A DNA stretch of 30,398 nucleotides from NCBI GenBank assembly GCA_946885665.1, contig CAMPGT010000014.1:1-30398 (forward strand), read 5' to 3'. This document shows positions 6,491-13,650 of this stretch, piece by piece; position 1 is the first letter of the stretch; each line of letters starts with the position of its first letter. The stretch is from an uncultured Chitinophagaceae bacterium (GTDB lineage Bacteria > Bacteroidota > Bacteroidia > Chitinophagales > Chitinophagaceae). The notes under the pieces are model-generated. The model saw nothing but the letters and a program-made list of their open reading frames with translations. It made no database searches and had not been told where the DNA came from. A program made the translations under genes and the position numbers.

Positions 6491-9400
6491 ATGCTAGGTT
6501 TTCTATCCAAAATATTCGGCGGCAGTAAATCAGAAAAGGACATCAAGGTGCTGGAACCGCTCGTTACCGCCGTCAATCAGCATTTCGAGGCGTGCCAGTC
6601 GCTGTCAAATGATGAACTGAGGGCAAAGACCACCGACTTCAGGCAACGTATCACCGCTTACCTGAAAGACATTGATACGCAAATCGCTGAAATATCCACC
6701 AGGGCAGAAGAATTACCTGCCGAAGATATCTCCGAAAAAGACACGATGTACCAGGAAGTGGACAAGCTGAAAAAGGACCGCGACACCAGGATCGAGGAAG
6801 TGCTGAATGAACTGCTGCCCGAGGCCTTCGCCGTTGTGAAAGAAACTGCCAGGCGCTTTAGGGAAAATACCGAACTGGTGTCAACAGCCACGGAGCTCGA
6901 CCGCGACCTCAGCGTTAAAAAAGAACATGTGCGCATCGAGGGCGACAAGTCAATTTATAAGAACAGTTGGACCGCCGGCGGCAACGTCATCACCTGGAAC
7001 ATGGTGCATTATGATGTGCAGCTTATCGGTGGTACGGTGCTTCATCATGGTAAAATTGCGGAAATGGCCACCGGTGAAGGTAAAACGCTGGTGTCGACAC
7101 TGGCCGCCTACCTGAATGCCCTAACCGGCGAAGGGGTCCACATCGTTACCGTGAACGACTACCTAGCCCGCCGCGACTCAGAATGGAACGGGCCCATTTA
7201 CGAATGGCTCGGGCTCACCGTCGACTGTATCGACAGGCACCAGCCCAATAGTAACGAAAGGAGAAAGGCATACGCCGCCGACATCACCTACGGAACCAAT
7301 AATGAATTCGGCTTCGACTATCTCAGGGATAACATGGTACACAATCCCGAAGAGATGGTGCAGCGCAAACACCACTACGCCATGGTGGATGAGGTGGACA
7401 GCGTTTTGATCGACGATGCCCGTACGCCGTTGATCATCTCGGGCCCCGTGCCGCGAGGCGACGAACAGCAATACCATATTCTGAAACCAAGGGTCGAGAG
7501 GCTCGTTGACATGCAAAGGCAGGTGATCAACCATAACCTCAACGAGGCAAAAAAAGCCTTTGCTGAAGGCGATGATGATCCAAAAAATGGGGGGCTCGCG
7601 TTAATGCGCGCCTATCGCGGTCTTCCCAAAAACAGCGCCCTGATTAAATTCTTAAGTGAACCCGGAGTACGCGTAAAACTGCAGAAGGCGGAAAACTTTT
7701 ATCTCGCCGACCAGCAAAAGGAAATGCACAAAGTGGATGAAGAACTCTTCTTCCACATAGACGAAAAAAATAATTCGGTAGAACTTACAGATAAAGGAAT
7801 TCAGGCCATCACCAAATCGGGAGAGGACACCGAATTCTTCATTCTTCCCGACATCGGCGTTCAGCTTGCTGAAATTGATAAGGCCGAAATTCCCGCAGAC
7901 GACAAATTACAGCAAAAAGAGGCCCTGCTGAACGACTATTCCGTGAAGGCCGACCGCATTCATACCGTTCAGCAATTGCTGAAGGCATACACCCTTTTCG
8001 ATAAGGATATTGAATATGTGGTACTGGACGGTTCAGTGAAAATTGTTGATGAACAAACGGGCCGCATACTGGAGGGAAGGCGGTACAGCGACGGTTTACA
8101 CCAGGCCATTGAGGCGAAGGAAAATGTAAAGATTGAAGCGGCCACGCAAACGTACGCTACCGTTACGCTTCAGAATTACTTCCGCATGTACCACAAACTT
8201 TCGGGTATGACGGGTACGGCTGAAACTGAAGCCGGTGAATTGTGGGACATCTACAAACTTGATGTGGTAACCGTTCCTACCAACGTCCCCGTGATCAGAA
8301 AAGATCATCAGGATCTGGTTTATAAAACAAAGAGAGAAAAATACAGGGCGGCAATTGATGAGATAGAGCAGTTGCGCAATGCCGGGCGCCCGGTGCTGGT
8401 GGGTACTACGTCGGTAGAGGTGAGTGAACTGCTGAGCAAAATGCTGGCGGGTAAAAAGATACCGCATAACGTTCTCAACGCCAAGCAACACGCCCGTGAG
8501 GCGCAGGTAGTGGCCGAAGCCGGGTTTGCCGGCGCGATCACCATCGCCACCAACATGGCGGGCCGCGGTACGGATATCAAGCTGGGCCCGGGAGTGAAAG
8601 AAGCCGGCGGCCTGGCTATCATCGGCACCGAAAGGCATGAAAGCCGGAGGGTAGACAGGCAGTTGCGTGGCCGTGCCGGCCGCCAGGGCGACCCGGGCAC
8701 AACGCAATTTTACGTGTCGCTCGAAGATGATTTGATGCGTTTGTTCGGCAGTGAGAGGATCGCATCGATAATGGACCGTTTTGGTTACAAGGAAGGAGAA
8801 GTGATCCAGCACAGCATGGTTACAAAAAGCATCGAGCGGGCACAGAAAAAAGTGGAAGAAAATAACTTCGGCATCAGGAAGCGTTTGCTGGAATACGACG
8901 ACGTGATGAACAAACAACGTAACGTGGTTTACAGAAAAAGAAGTCACGCGTTGTTTGGTGAAAGACTTGCACTCGACCTCGACAATGCGTTTTACGGCGT
9001 GGCAGAGGGACTTATCACATCGTTCCAGGAGCAGCAGGATTTCGAAGGATTCAAAATGGCAGCGATCGTTAATTTTGGATTGGATACGGCAATAGCAGAA
9101 GATGAATTTTCGAAGGGCCACCTGCAAACTCTCGCCGATAAACTATACAACGAAGCGATTTCACGATACCAGCGTAAAAAAGTGGACCTTGAAAAGCAGG
9201 CCGTTCCGGTATTTGCGAACATTCGCAAACAGCAGGGCGCACATATCGAAAACGTAGTGGTGCCCTTCACAGACGGGAAAAAGGGATTGCAGGTATTGGC
9301 CAACCTCAACAAAACCATTGAAAGCAACGGCCGCGAATTAAGCAACGCACTGGAAAGGCAGATTACTTTGTCGATCATCGACGAGTCGTGGAAGGAACAC

Positions 9401-9814
9401 CTGCGTGCCATGGACGACCTGAAGCAAAGCGTGCAAACCGCTTACCTCGAACAAAAAGATCCGCTGATCATTTACAAGATCACCGCATTCGACCTGTTCA
9501 AAAGGATGGATGGAGAAGTGAACAGGGAGATCGTAAGTTTCCTCAGCCACAGCAGCATACCCATTGAACAACAGAGCTCACAGATCAGGGAAGGAAGGGA
9601 ACAGAAAACCGACATGAGCCGCATGCATGCCAATAAAGAAGCTGTGGATGCGCGTGGCGACGATTACGGCGCAAATGAAAATGATTATTATGATCCGTCA
9701 GCCAATGTTAAGCAGGCGCCCGTAAAAGTAGGTCCTAAGGTGGGTAGAAATGACCCATGCCCGTGCGGCAGCGGCAAAAAATACAAGAACTGTCACGGTA
9801 AAGATGCGGCATAG
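6491..9814 (+). CDS. secA: Preprotein translocase ATPase SecA
   Basis: SecA is the ATPase motor that drives unfolded preproteins through the SecYEG channel at the inner membrane. The 1107-aa product shows the Walker A loop ATGEGKT (193-199), the Walker B region MVDEVDSVLIDDART (about 298-312), TNMAGRGTDI (687-696) and RGRAGRQGD (726-734). It ends with a zinc-binding SEC-C motif, with ligands C1090, C1092, C1101 and H1102. It is about 200 residues longer than E. coli SecA, as is usual in Bacteroidota, owing to inserted segments between the conserved blocks. The gene has a good promoter upstream and is followed after 3 nt by deoC, so it heads an operon. Confidence 0.98.
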   Translation: MLGFLSKIFGGSKSEKDIKVLEPLVTAVNQHFEACQSLSNDELRAKTTDFRQRITAYLKDIDTQIAEISTRAEELPAEDISEKDTMYQEVDKLKKDRDTRIEEVLNELLPEAFAVVKETARRFRENTELVSTATELDRDLSVKKEHVRIEGDKSIYKNSWTAGGNVITWNMVHYDVQLIGGTVLHHGKIAEMATGEGKTLVSTLAAYLNALTGEGVHIVTVNDYLARRDSEWNGPIYEWLGLTVDCIDRHQPNSNERRKAYAADITYGTNNEFGFDYLRDNMVHNPEEMVQRKHHYAMVDEVDSVLIDDARTPLIISGPVPRGDEQQYHILKPRVERLVDMQRQVINHNLNEAKKAFAEGDDDPKNGGLALMRAYRGLPKNSALIKFLSEPGVRVKLQKAENFYLADQQKEMHKVDEELFFHIDEKNNSVELTDKGIQAITKSGEDTEFFILPDIGVQLAEIDKAEIPADDKLQQKEALLNDYSVKADRIHTVQQLLKAYTLFDKDIEYVVLDGSVKIVDEQTGRILEGRRYSDGLHQAIEAKENVKIEAATQTYATVTLQNYFRMYHKLSGMTGTAETEAGELWDIYKLDVVTVPTNVPVIRKDHQDLVYKTKREKYRAAIDEIEQLRNAGRPVLVGTTSVEVSELLSKMLAGKKIPHNVLNAKQHAREAQVVAEAGFAGAITIATNMAGRGTDIKLGPGVKEAGGLAIIGTERHESRRVDRQLRGRAGRQGDPGTTQFYVSLEDDLMRLFGSERIASIMDRFGYKEGEVIQHSMVTKSIERAQKKVEENNFGIRKRLLEYDDVMNKQRNVVYRKRSHALFGERLALDLDNAFYGVAEGLITSFQEQQDFEGFKMAAIVNFGLDTAIAEDEFSKGHLQTLADKLYNEAISRYQRKKVDLEKQAVPVFANIRKQQGAHIENVVVPFTDGKKGLQVLANLNKTIESNGRELSNALERQITLSIIDESWKEHLRAMDDLKQSVQTAYLEQKDPLIIYKITAFDLFKRMDGEVNREIVSFLSHSSIPIEQQSSQIREGREQKTDMSRMHANKEAVDARGDDYGANENDYYDPSANVKQAPVKVGPKVGRNDPCPCGSGKKYKNCHGKDAA

Positions 9815-9817
9815 TTG

Positions 9818-10480
9818 ATGAACATTGCCAGTTATATAGACCACACCATCCTGAAACCTGCCACGGTCATCGATGATGTCAGAAATCTGTGCAGCGAAGC
9901 GAAGGAATACGGCTTTGCCGCGGTTTGCGTGCCTCCGCCGTTTGTAAAAAGCTCTAAAAATCTGTTGAAGGATAGCAGCGCAAAAGTGGCAACCGTAATA
10001 GGATTTCCATTCGGGTATTCTGTTGCAAGGGCTAAGCTGGCCGAAGTGCAGCAGGCATTGGCCGATGGAGCAGATGAGCTGGATATCGTGATCAATTTAA
10101 CGGCACTGAAAAGTGGTTCATGGAATTACCTTTCGTCGGAAATGGAACTGCTGATGGAACCCGTTCATGAACATAAGAAACTGGTGAAGGTGATCATCGA
10201 ATCCGGCATTCTTTCTGATGAGGAGATAGTGCGGTGTTGTGAAATTTATGCTAAACCTGGTGTCGATTTTCTGAAAACATCCACCGGTTATGCGGCAATC
10301 GGCGCAACGCTGCATGCGGTGCAACTGATGAGGCAGAATTTACCGTCTACTGTGAAAATAAAGGCCTCCGGAGGAATACGCACTTACGAAGCGGCAAAGA
10401 CGTTTATTGATGCAGGAGCCGAAAGAATCGGGTGCAGTGCGGGAGTGGCCATTGTTCAACAACAATTATCGGCACGATGA
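9818..10480 (+). CDS. deoC: Deoxyribose-phosphate aldolase
   Basis: DeoC cleaves 2-deoxyribose 5-phosphate to glyceraldehyde 3-phosphate and acetaldehyde during deoxynucleoside breakdown in the cytoplasm. The 220-aa TIM-barrel protein carries the Schiff-base lysine K153 in FLKTSTGY, the second active-site lysine K182 in KIKASGGIR and the acidic residue D89 in DELDIVIN. The ATG at 9818 is chosen over the TTG directly before it. The gap to secA is 3 nt, and its stop overlaps the start of the next gene (ATGA), so the three genes are probably translated from one mRNA. The link to secA appears to be positional rather than functional. Confidence 0.96.
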   Translation: MNIASYIDHTILKPATVIDDVRNLCSEAKEYGFAAVCVPPPFVKSSKNLLKDSSAKVATVIGFPFGYSVARAKLAEVQQALADGADELDIVINLTALKSGSWNYLSSEMELLMEPVHEHKKLVKVIIESGILSDEEIVRCCEIYAKPGVDFLKTSTGYAAIGATLHAVQLMRQNLPSTVKIKASGGIRTYEAAKTFIDAGAERIGCSAGVAIVQQQLSAR

Positions 10481-10899
10481 ATAAAATATTTGCAGTGTTT
10501 GTTTTGCTGCTTGCATCAGGCGCGCTTACTGCGCAGGAACAGGCGCACAGCGTAGTGGTCAATAAGGATCCACGTGTTGATCTGCTGGTCGATAAGCAGA
10601 TCCAAATCAATGAAGCAACAACAAGGGATTCGCGCCGCTTTGCTCCCGGCTTCCGGATACTGGTCATCAGTTCAAGCAACCGCAACGATGTGACAGACGC
10701 AAAAACAACGATGTACCGCGAGTTCCCGGAACTGAAGGCGTACCTCATGTACCAGGCGCCTTTCTTCCGTTTAAAAGTGGGCAATTTCAAGGGCCGGTCA
10801 GATGCAGAAGCTTACATTTCGCTCGTTCAGAAATTATTCAGGAAAGGCGTGTATGTTGTACCCGATACGATTGAAGTAAGGCCAGAGCTCGACAATTAA
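10477..10899 (+). CDS. Secreted SPOR-domain protein
   Basis: The ATG at 10477 overlaps the deoC stop as ATGA, suggesting translational coupling. The 140-aa product begins with a signal peptide (MNKIFAVFVLLLASGALTAQ, likely cleaved after LTA). It ends in a SPOR-like domain at about 58-130 (FRILVISSS... FFRLKVGNFKGRSDAEAY). SPOR domains bind peptidoglycan stripped of stem peptides, often at the division site, so a periplasmic cell-wall role is inferred. There is no cysteine lipobox. Its stop overlaps that of the convergent M20 gene by 3-4 bases. Confidence 0.82.
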   Translation: MNKIFAVFVLLLASGALTAQEQAHSVVVNKDPRVDLLVDKQIQINEATTRDSRRFAPGFRILVISSSNRNDVTDAKTTMYREFPELKAYLMYQAPFFRLKVGNFKGRSDAEAYISLVQKLFRKGVYVVPDTIEVRPELDN

Positions 10900-12083
10900 A
10901 ACGCAGCCTTCGCTCCCAGCCAGGCCATCATCTGCATCCCTTCTTTAATGGCACCCTCGTCAATATTGAAAACAGGCGTGTGCACCGTGGCAGTAATTCC
11001 CTTTTCAACATTTCCTACGCCGAGGCGGTAAAAGCATCCCGGTATAACCTGCGAATAATAACCAAAGTCTTCGGCACCCATGCGCATTTCGGTGGTTTCA
11101 ACATGCTCATTCCCTGCGAGTTCCTGTGCGAGTTTTTTGGCTTGTTGCGACAACTGTTCATTATTGATGACCGCAGGATAACCAATGTCGATTTCGAGAT
11201 CGATCTTTGCTCCCATGGATTCGGCTGTAGCTGTGGCGATTTTGCGGATCAGTTCATGCGCGCGGAACCGCCACGTTTCATCCAATGCGCGGAGCGTGCC
11301 CATCATCTTCACCTCGCTGGGTATCACGTTGGTGGTATACCCGCCCTGGATCGAAGAAATGGTGAGCACCGAAGGCGAGAGCGGGTCGTTGTTCCTGCTG
11401 ATCACCTGCTGCAGCGCTACCACAATATGCGATGCCACCAGTACCGTATCCGTAGTGAGATGTGGCGCAGCCGCATGTCCTCCCTTGCCCTTCACCGTAA
11501 TAAAGATTTCATCGGCGCTGGCCATCACCTTACCGCCGCGAAAACTGAAAGTTACCACCGGAAGTCCGGGATGCACATGCAAACCGAAAATGGCGGATGG
11601 CTCCGGGTTTTTCAGCACGCCTTCTTTTATCAGGATACTTGCTCCGCCTGGATTTCTTTCTTCGCCCGGTTGAAAGATCAGTTTCACGGTTCCTTCCCAC
11701 TCGTCTTTCAACTCGTTTAAAATCCTGGACGCACCGAGCAGCACCGTGGTATGCACATCATGACCGCATGCATGCATCACACCTTTATTTTTGGATATGT
11801 AGGGAACATCGTTTTCTTCCTGGATAGGGAGTGCGTCTATATCGGCACGCAGCGCCACGATGCGGCTATCCGGGTTTTTCCCTTTTATCAATCCTATTAC
11901 ACCCGTTTCTGCCATTATCTGAAAAGGGATGCCGTATTCTTTCAGCCGGTCCTGAATGTATTTCGAGGTTTGGAATTCCTTGTAGCTCAGCTCGGGATTT
12001 GCGTGAAGATGATGCCTTATGGTTATGGAATCAGGAGAATAGGTTGCAGCGAGATCTTTGATCTTTTTCTTAAGGTCTGACAT
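10896..12083 (-). CDS. M20 family metallo-amidohydrolase (N-acyl amino acid hydrolase type)
   Basis: The 395-aa protein belongs to the M20D amidohydrolase group (hippurate / N-acyl-L-amino acid / IAA-amino acid hydrolases). Metal-site motifs are visible: HACGHDVH (C106, H108), PGEER (E141, E142), LHVHPG (H169) and the C-terminal VHTPVFN histidine. It probably removes an acyl group from an N-acylated amino acid in the cytoplasm; the substrate cannot be read from sequence. The dimerisation (lid) domain lies at about 185-300. It is the last gene of a minus-strand run with radC and the DUF3467 gene, with a 22-nt spacer. No terminator hairpin separates it from the convergent SPOR gene. Confidence 0.93.
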   Translation of the reverse strand: MSDLKKKIKDLAATYSPDSITIRHHLHANPELSYKEFQTSKYIQDRLKEYGIPFQIMAETGVIGLIKGKNPDSRIVALRADIDALPIQEENDVPYISKNKGVMHACGHDVHTTVLLGASRILNELKDEWEGTVKLIFQPGEERNPGGASILIKEGVLKNPEPSAIFGLHVHPGLPVVTFSFRGGKVMASADEIFITVKGKGGHAAAPHLTTDTVLVASHIVVALQQVISRNNDPLSPSVLTISSIQGGYTTNVIPSEVKMMGTLRALDETWRFRAHELIRKIATATAESMGAKIDLEIDIGYPAVINNEQLSQQAKKLAQELAGNEHVETTEMRMGAEDFGYYSQVIPGCFYRLGVGNVEKGITATVHTPVFNIDEGAIKEGMQMMAWLGAKAAF

Positions 12084-12105
12084 TACAGAATATGTATTGA
12101 ATGAA

Positions 12106-12420
12106 TTAAGCCTGTGCGGTTGGACCGAAATTCAACGGCAACTGCACTTCTTCAATATCCTGTATCTTACCATTAAGCTGCTCGAAGCGGTTGACATATT
12201 CGGTAAGCGCCTTCATAAAACGTTTTGCGTGCTGGGGGGTAAGGATTACGCGCGACTTCACTTTACTTTTTGGCGTTCCCGGCATCACGTTTACAAAATC
12301 TATTACAAATTCGGCGTGTGAATGAGTGATGATTGCAAGATTCGAATAATGACCTTCCGCCACTTCCTCAGAAATCTCTATATTCAACTGGTTTGGCTGT
12401 TGTGGATTTTGTTCATTCAT
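12106..12420 (-). CDS. DUF3467 domain-containing protein
   Basis: The ATG at 12420 is preferred to an upstream TTG at 12429 and gives 104 aa. The sequence matches the DUF3467 pattern common in Bacteroidota: a polar Gln/Asn-rich N-terminus, then EISEEVAEGHYSNLAIITHS and FVIDFVNVMPG, followed by RVILTPQHAKRFMKALTEYV. The family's function is unknown; it is a small soluble protein without signal peptide. It lies 21 nt after radC and 22 nt before the amidohydrolase on the same strand, so an operon is likely. Confidence 0.88.
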   Translation of the reverse strand: MNEQNPQQPNQLNIEISEEVAEGHYSNLAIITHSHAEFVIDFVNVMPGTPKSKVKSRVILTPQHAKRFMKALTEYVNRFEQLNGKIQDIEEVQLPLNFGPTAQA

Positions 12421-12441
12421 AAGCAACAAATTTAAGGATTA

Positions 12442-13134
12442 TCAGATCAACCCCTCGTCGGCAAAACTAAAATACCCGTTGTCACTCACGATCAGGTGAT
12501 CGAGTATCCTGATGTCGAAGAGCCTGGCCGCCTGCACAATTTTGCTGGTGAGCTCCTCATCCTGCCTGCTGGGCCTGACGTTTCCCGAAGGATGATTATG
12601 GAACAAGATGATGGCCACGGCATCTTCGGCGAGCGCTTTTCGGAATATGATGCGGGGATCGGCCACGGTCCCGGTGATGCCGCCAATACTTATCACCTCA
12701 TAATGCATGATCTTGTTGGCCTGGTTCAGGAACACCACCCCGAAAGCCTCGTTGGTCATCCCGTGCAGCAGCGACTGGATGTAAACCGCTATTTCAGCGC
12801 TGCTTCGTACCGACATCTTATCCAGGTCGTTCAGCGACCGCCTTCGGCTGCCCAATTCCAGGGCAGCCGAAATAATGATCGCCTTTGCTTCTCCAATTCC
12901 GGGAATTTTCATGAGCTCGGCCACCGAAAGCCTGCCGAGGGTGGCCAGGTCGTTCCTACCCATCGCCAGCAGATCCTTCGCCAGGTCCACCGCGCTCCGC
13001 TTGTGAACGCCGTTCGTGATGAGGATGGCCAGCAGTTCCGAATCCGACAGGTGGCGGGCGCCCTTCGATCGTAGTTTTTCTCTCGGGCGATCGTCTTTTG
13101 CCCAATTTTTTATCGAGTACTTCTTCTCTTGCAC
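12442..13134 (-). CDS. radC: RadC family JAB/MPN metalloprotein (UPF0758)
   Basis: The 230-aa protein has the standard two-part RadC structure. A helix-hairpin-helix region (about 76-88, IPGIGEAKA) sits in the N-terminal half. A JAMM metal site in the C-terminal half reads FHNHPSGN with H179, H181 and D192, plus E129 upstream. Despite the gene name, a repair role is poorly supported for this family; a metal-dependent hydrolase activity is inferred from the JAMM motif. The start is a GTG at 13134 because no ATG lies nearby in frame and the N-terminus then matches the family (SIKNWAKDDRPREKL). It leads the minus-strand trio. Confidence 0.93.
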   Translation of the reverse strand: MQEKKYSIKNWAKDDRPREKLRSKGARHLSDSELLAILITNGVHKRSAVDLAKDLLAMGRNDLATLGRLSVAELMKIPGIGEAKAIIISAALELGSRRRSLNDLDKMSVRSSAEIAVYIQSLLHGMTNEAFGVVFLNQANKIMHYEVISIGGITGTVADPRIIFRKALAEDAVAIILFHNHPSGNVRPSRQDEELTSKIVQAARLFDIRILDHLIVSDNGYFSFADEGLI

Positions 13135-13166
13135 CGCCCAATAATAGAAATTATTTTCGTGTTGTT

Positions 13167-13198
13167 ATTGTACTAAACACCGCTGTTCCGTCGTTTTG
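13167..13198 (+). promoter_or_regulatory. Possible promoter of the small membrane protein gene
   Basis: TCGTTTTG (13191-13198) differs from the TAnnTTTG consensus by one base. ATTG (13167-13170) differs from TTTG by one base and lies exactly 20 nt upstream, the preferred spacing. The start codon at 13242 follows after a short leader. A TTGTACT direct repeat (13168-13174, 13196-13202) overlaps the site. Confidence 0.35.
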
Positions 13199-13241
13199 TA
13201 CTTGTCCATCAACCTGAGAAAAACTACTAAAATCCTGGACC

Positions 13242-13460
13242 ATGAAACGTAAGTCTACTTTTTCTGCCATTGGCGGCTACCAACCCTTTCTTTTTTGTAT
13301 CGGCATGTACCTGGTGGCGCTTTTCTTTTCCATCTTTATCTGTTCCGCAATTTTTTACGCAGTGAATCCGAAAACGGAGATTACTTCGGCAGATAATGGC
13401 GCACAGAAAACAGCCATGATACCAGCCAAGCAGGTAATGCTTACTGTGGCACCCAAATAA
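13242..13460 (+). CDS. Small single-pass membrane protein, unrecognised
   Basis: The 72-aa product has a basic N-terminus (MKRK), a hydrophobic stretch at about residues 14-40 (FLFCIGMYLVALFFSIFICS) and a short polar tail. I do not recognise a family. It is supported as a gene by an ATG start, a candidate promoter upstream and a rho-independent terminator 24 nt past the stop. Orientation by the positive-inside rule suggests an inner-membrane protein with a cytoplasmic N-terminus. It is divergent from radC. Confidence 0.55.
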   Translation: MKRKSTFSAIGGYQPFLFCIGMYLVALFFSIFICSAIFYAVNPKTEITSADNGAQKTAMIPAKQVMLTVAPK

Positions 13461-13484
13461 TTCATCATTAGAGGTGGTGATATT

Positions 13485-13520
13485 TCAACCGGGCTGTGAG
13501 AATGGCCTGGTTGATTTTTT
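13485..13520 (+). terminator. Rho-independent terminator after the small membrane protein gene
   Basis: A 10-bp stem (TCAACCGGGC with GCCTGGTTGA, one G-T wobble) is followed at once by six T residues on the plus strand. Confidence 0.8.
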
Positions 13521-13574
13521 GTGTTTATACAGGGGTTTATGGGGGAATCGGTAATGTATGTTTCTTTAACGCAG

Positions 13575-13619
13575 GGTCCACCCCCGGCGCTTCGCGCCAC
13601 CCCCGCCAGCGGGGGATAT
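13575..13619 (-). repeat. Full 45-nt double-hairpin repeat element, minus orientation
   Basis: The reverse complement matches the copy at 2888-2932 over 44 of 45 bases, with only the first base changed. Both hairpins are intact. It lies between the small-protein terminator and the end of the beta-helix gene and is bordered at 13621 by a 7-nt repeat array. The order (array, then element) is the same as at 2721-2932. Confidence 0.9.
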
Positions 13620-13620
13620 C

Positions 13621-13650
13621 GTCTCCCGTCTTCCGTCTCCCGCCTCCCGC
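13621..13650. repeat. 7-nt tandem repeat array
   Basis: On the plus strand the units are GTCTCCC, GTCTTCC, GTCTCCC, GCCTCCC and a partial unit. They are the complement of the GGGAGAC/GGAAGAC units at 2744-2778. The array begins directly after the stop codon of the beta-helix gene and ends one base from the hairpin element. Confidence 0.8.

Noticed and set aside
8096..9127. 343-codon open frame antisense to secA
   Set aside because: It lies wholly within a strongly conserved gene, has no recognisable domain and reads as a codon-bias shadow.
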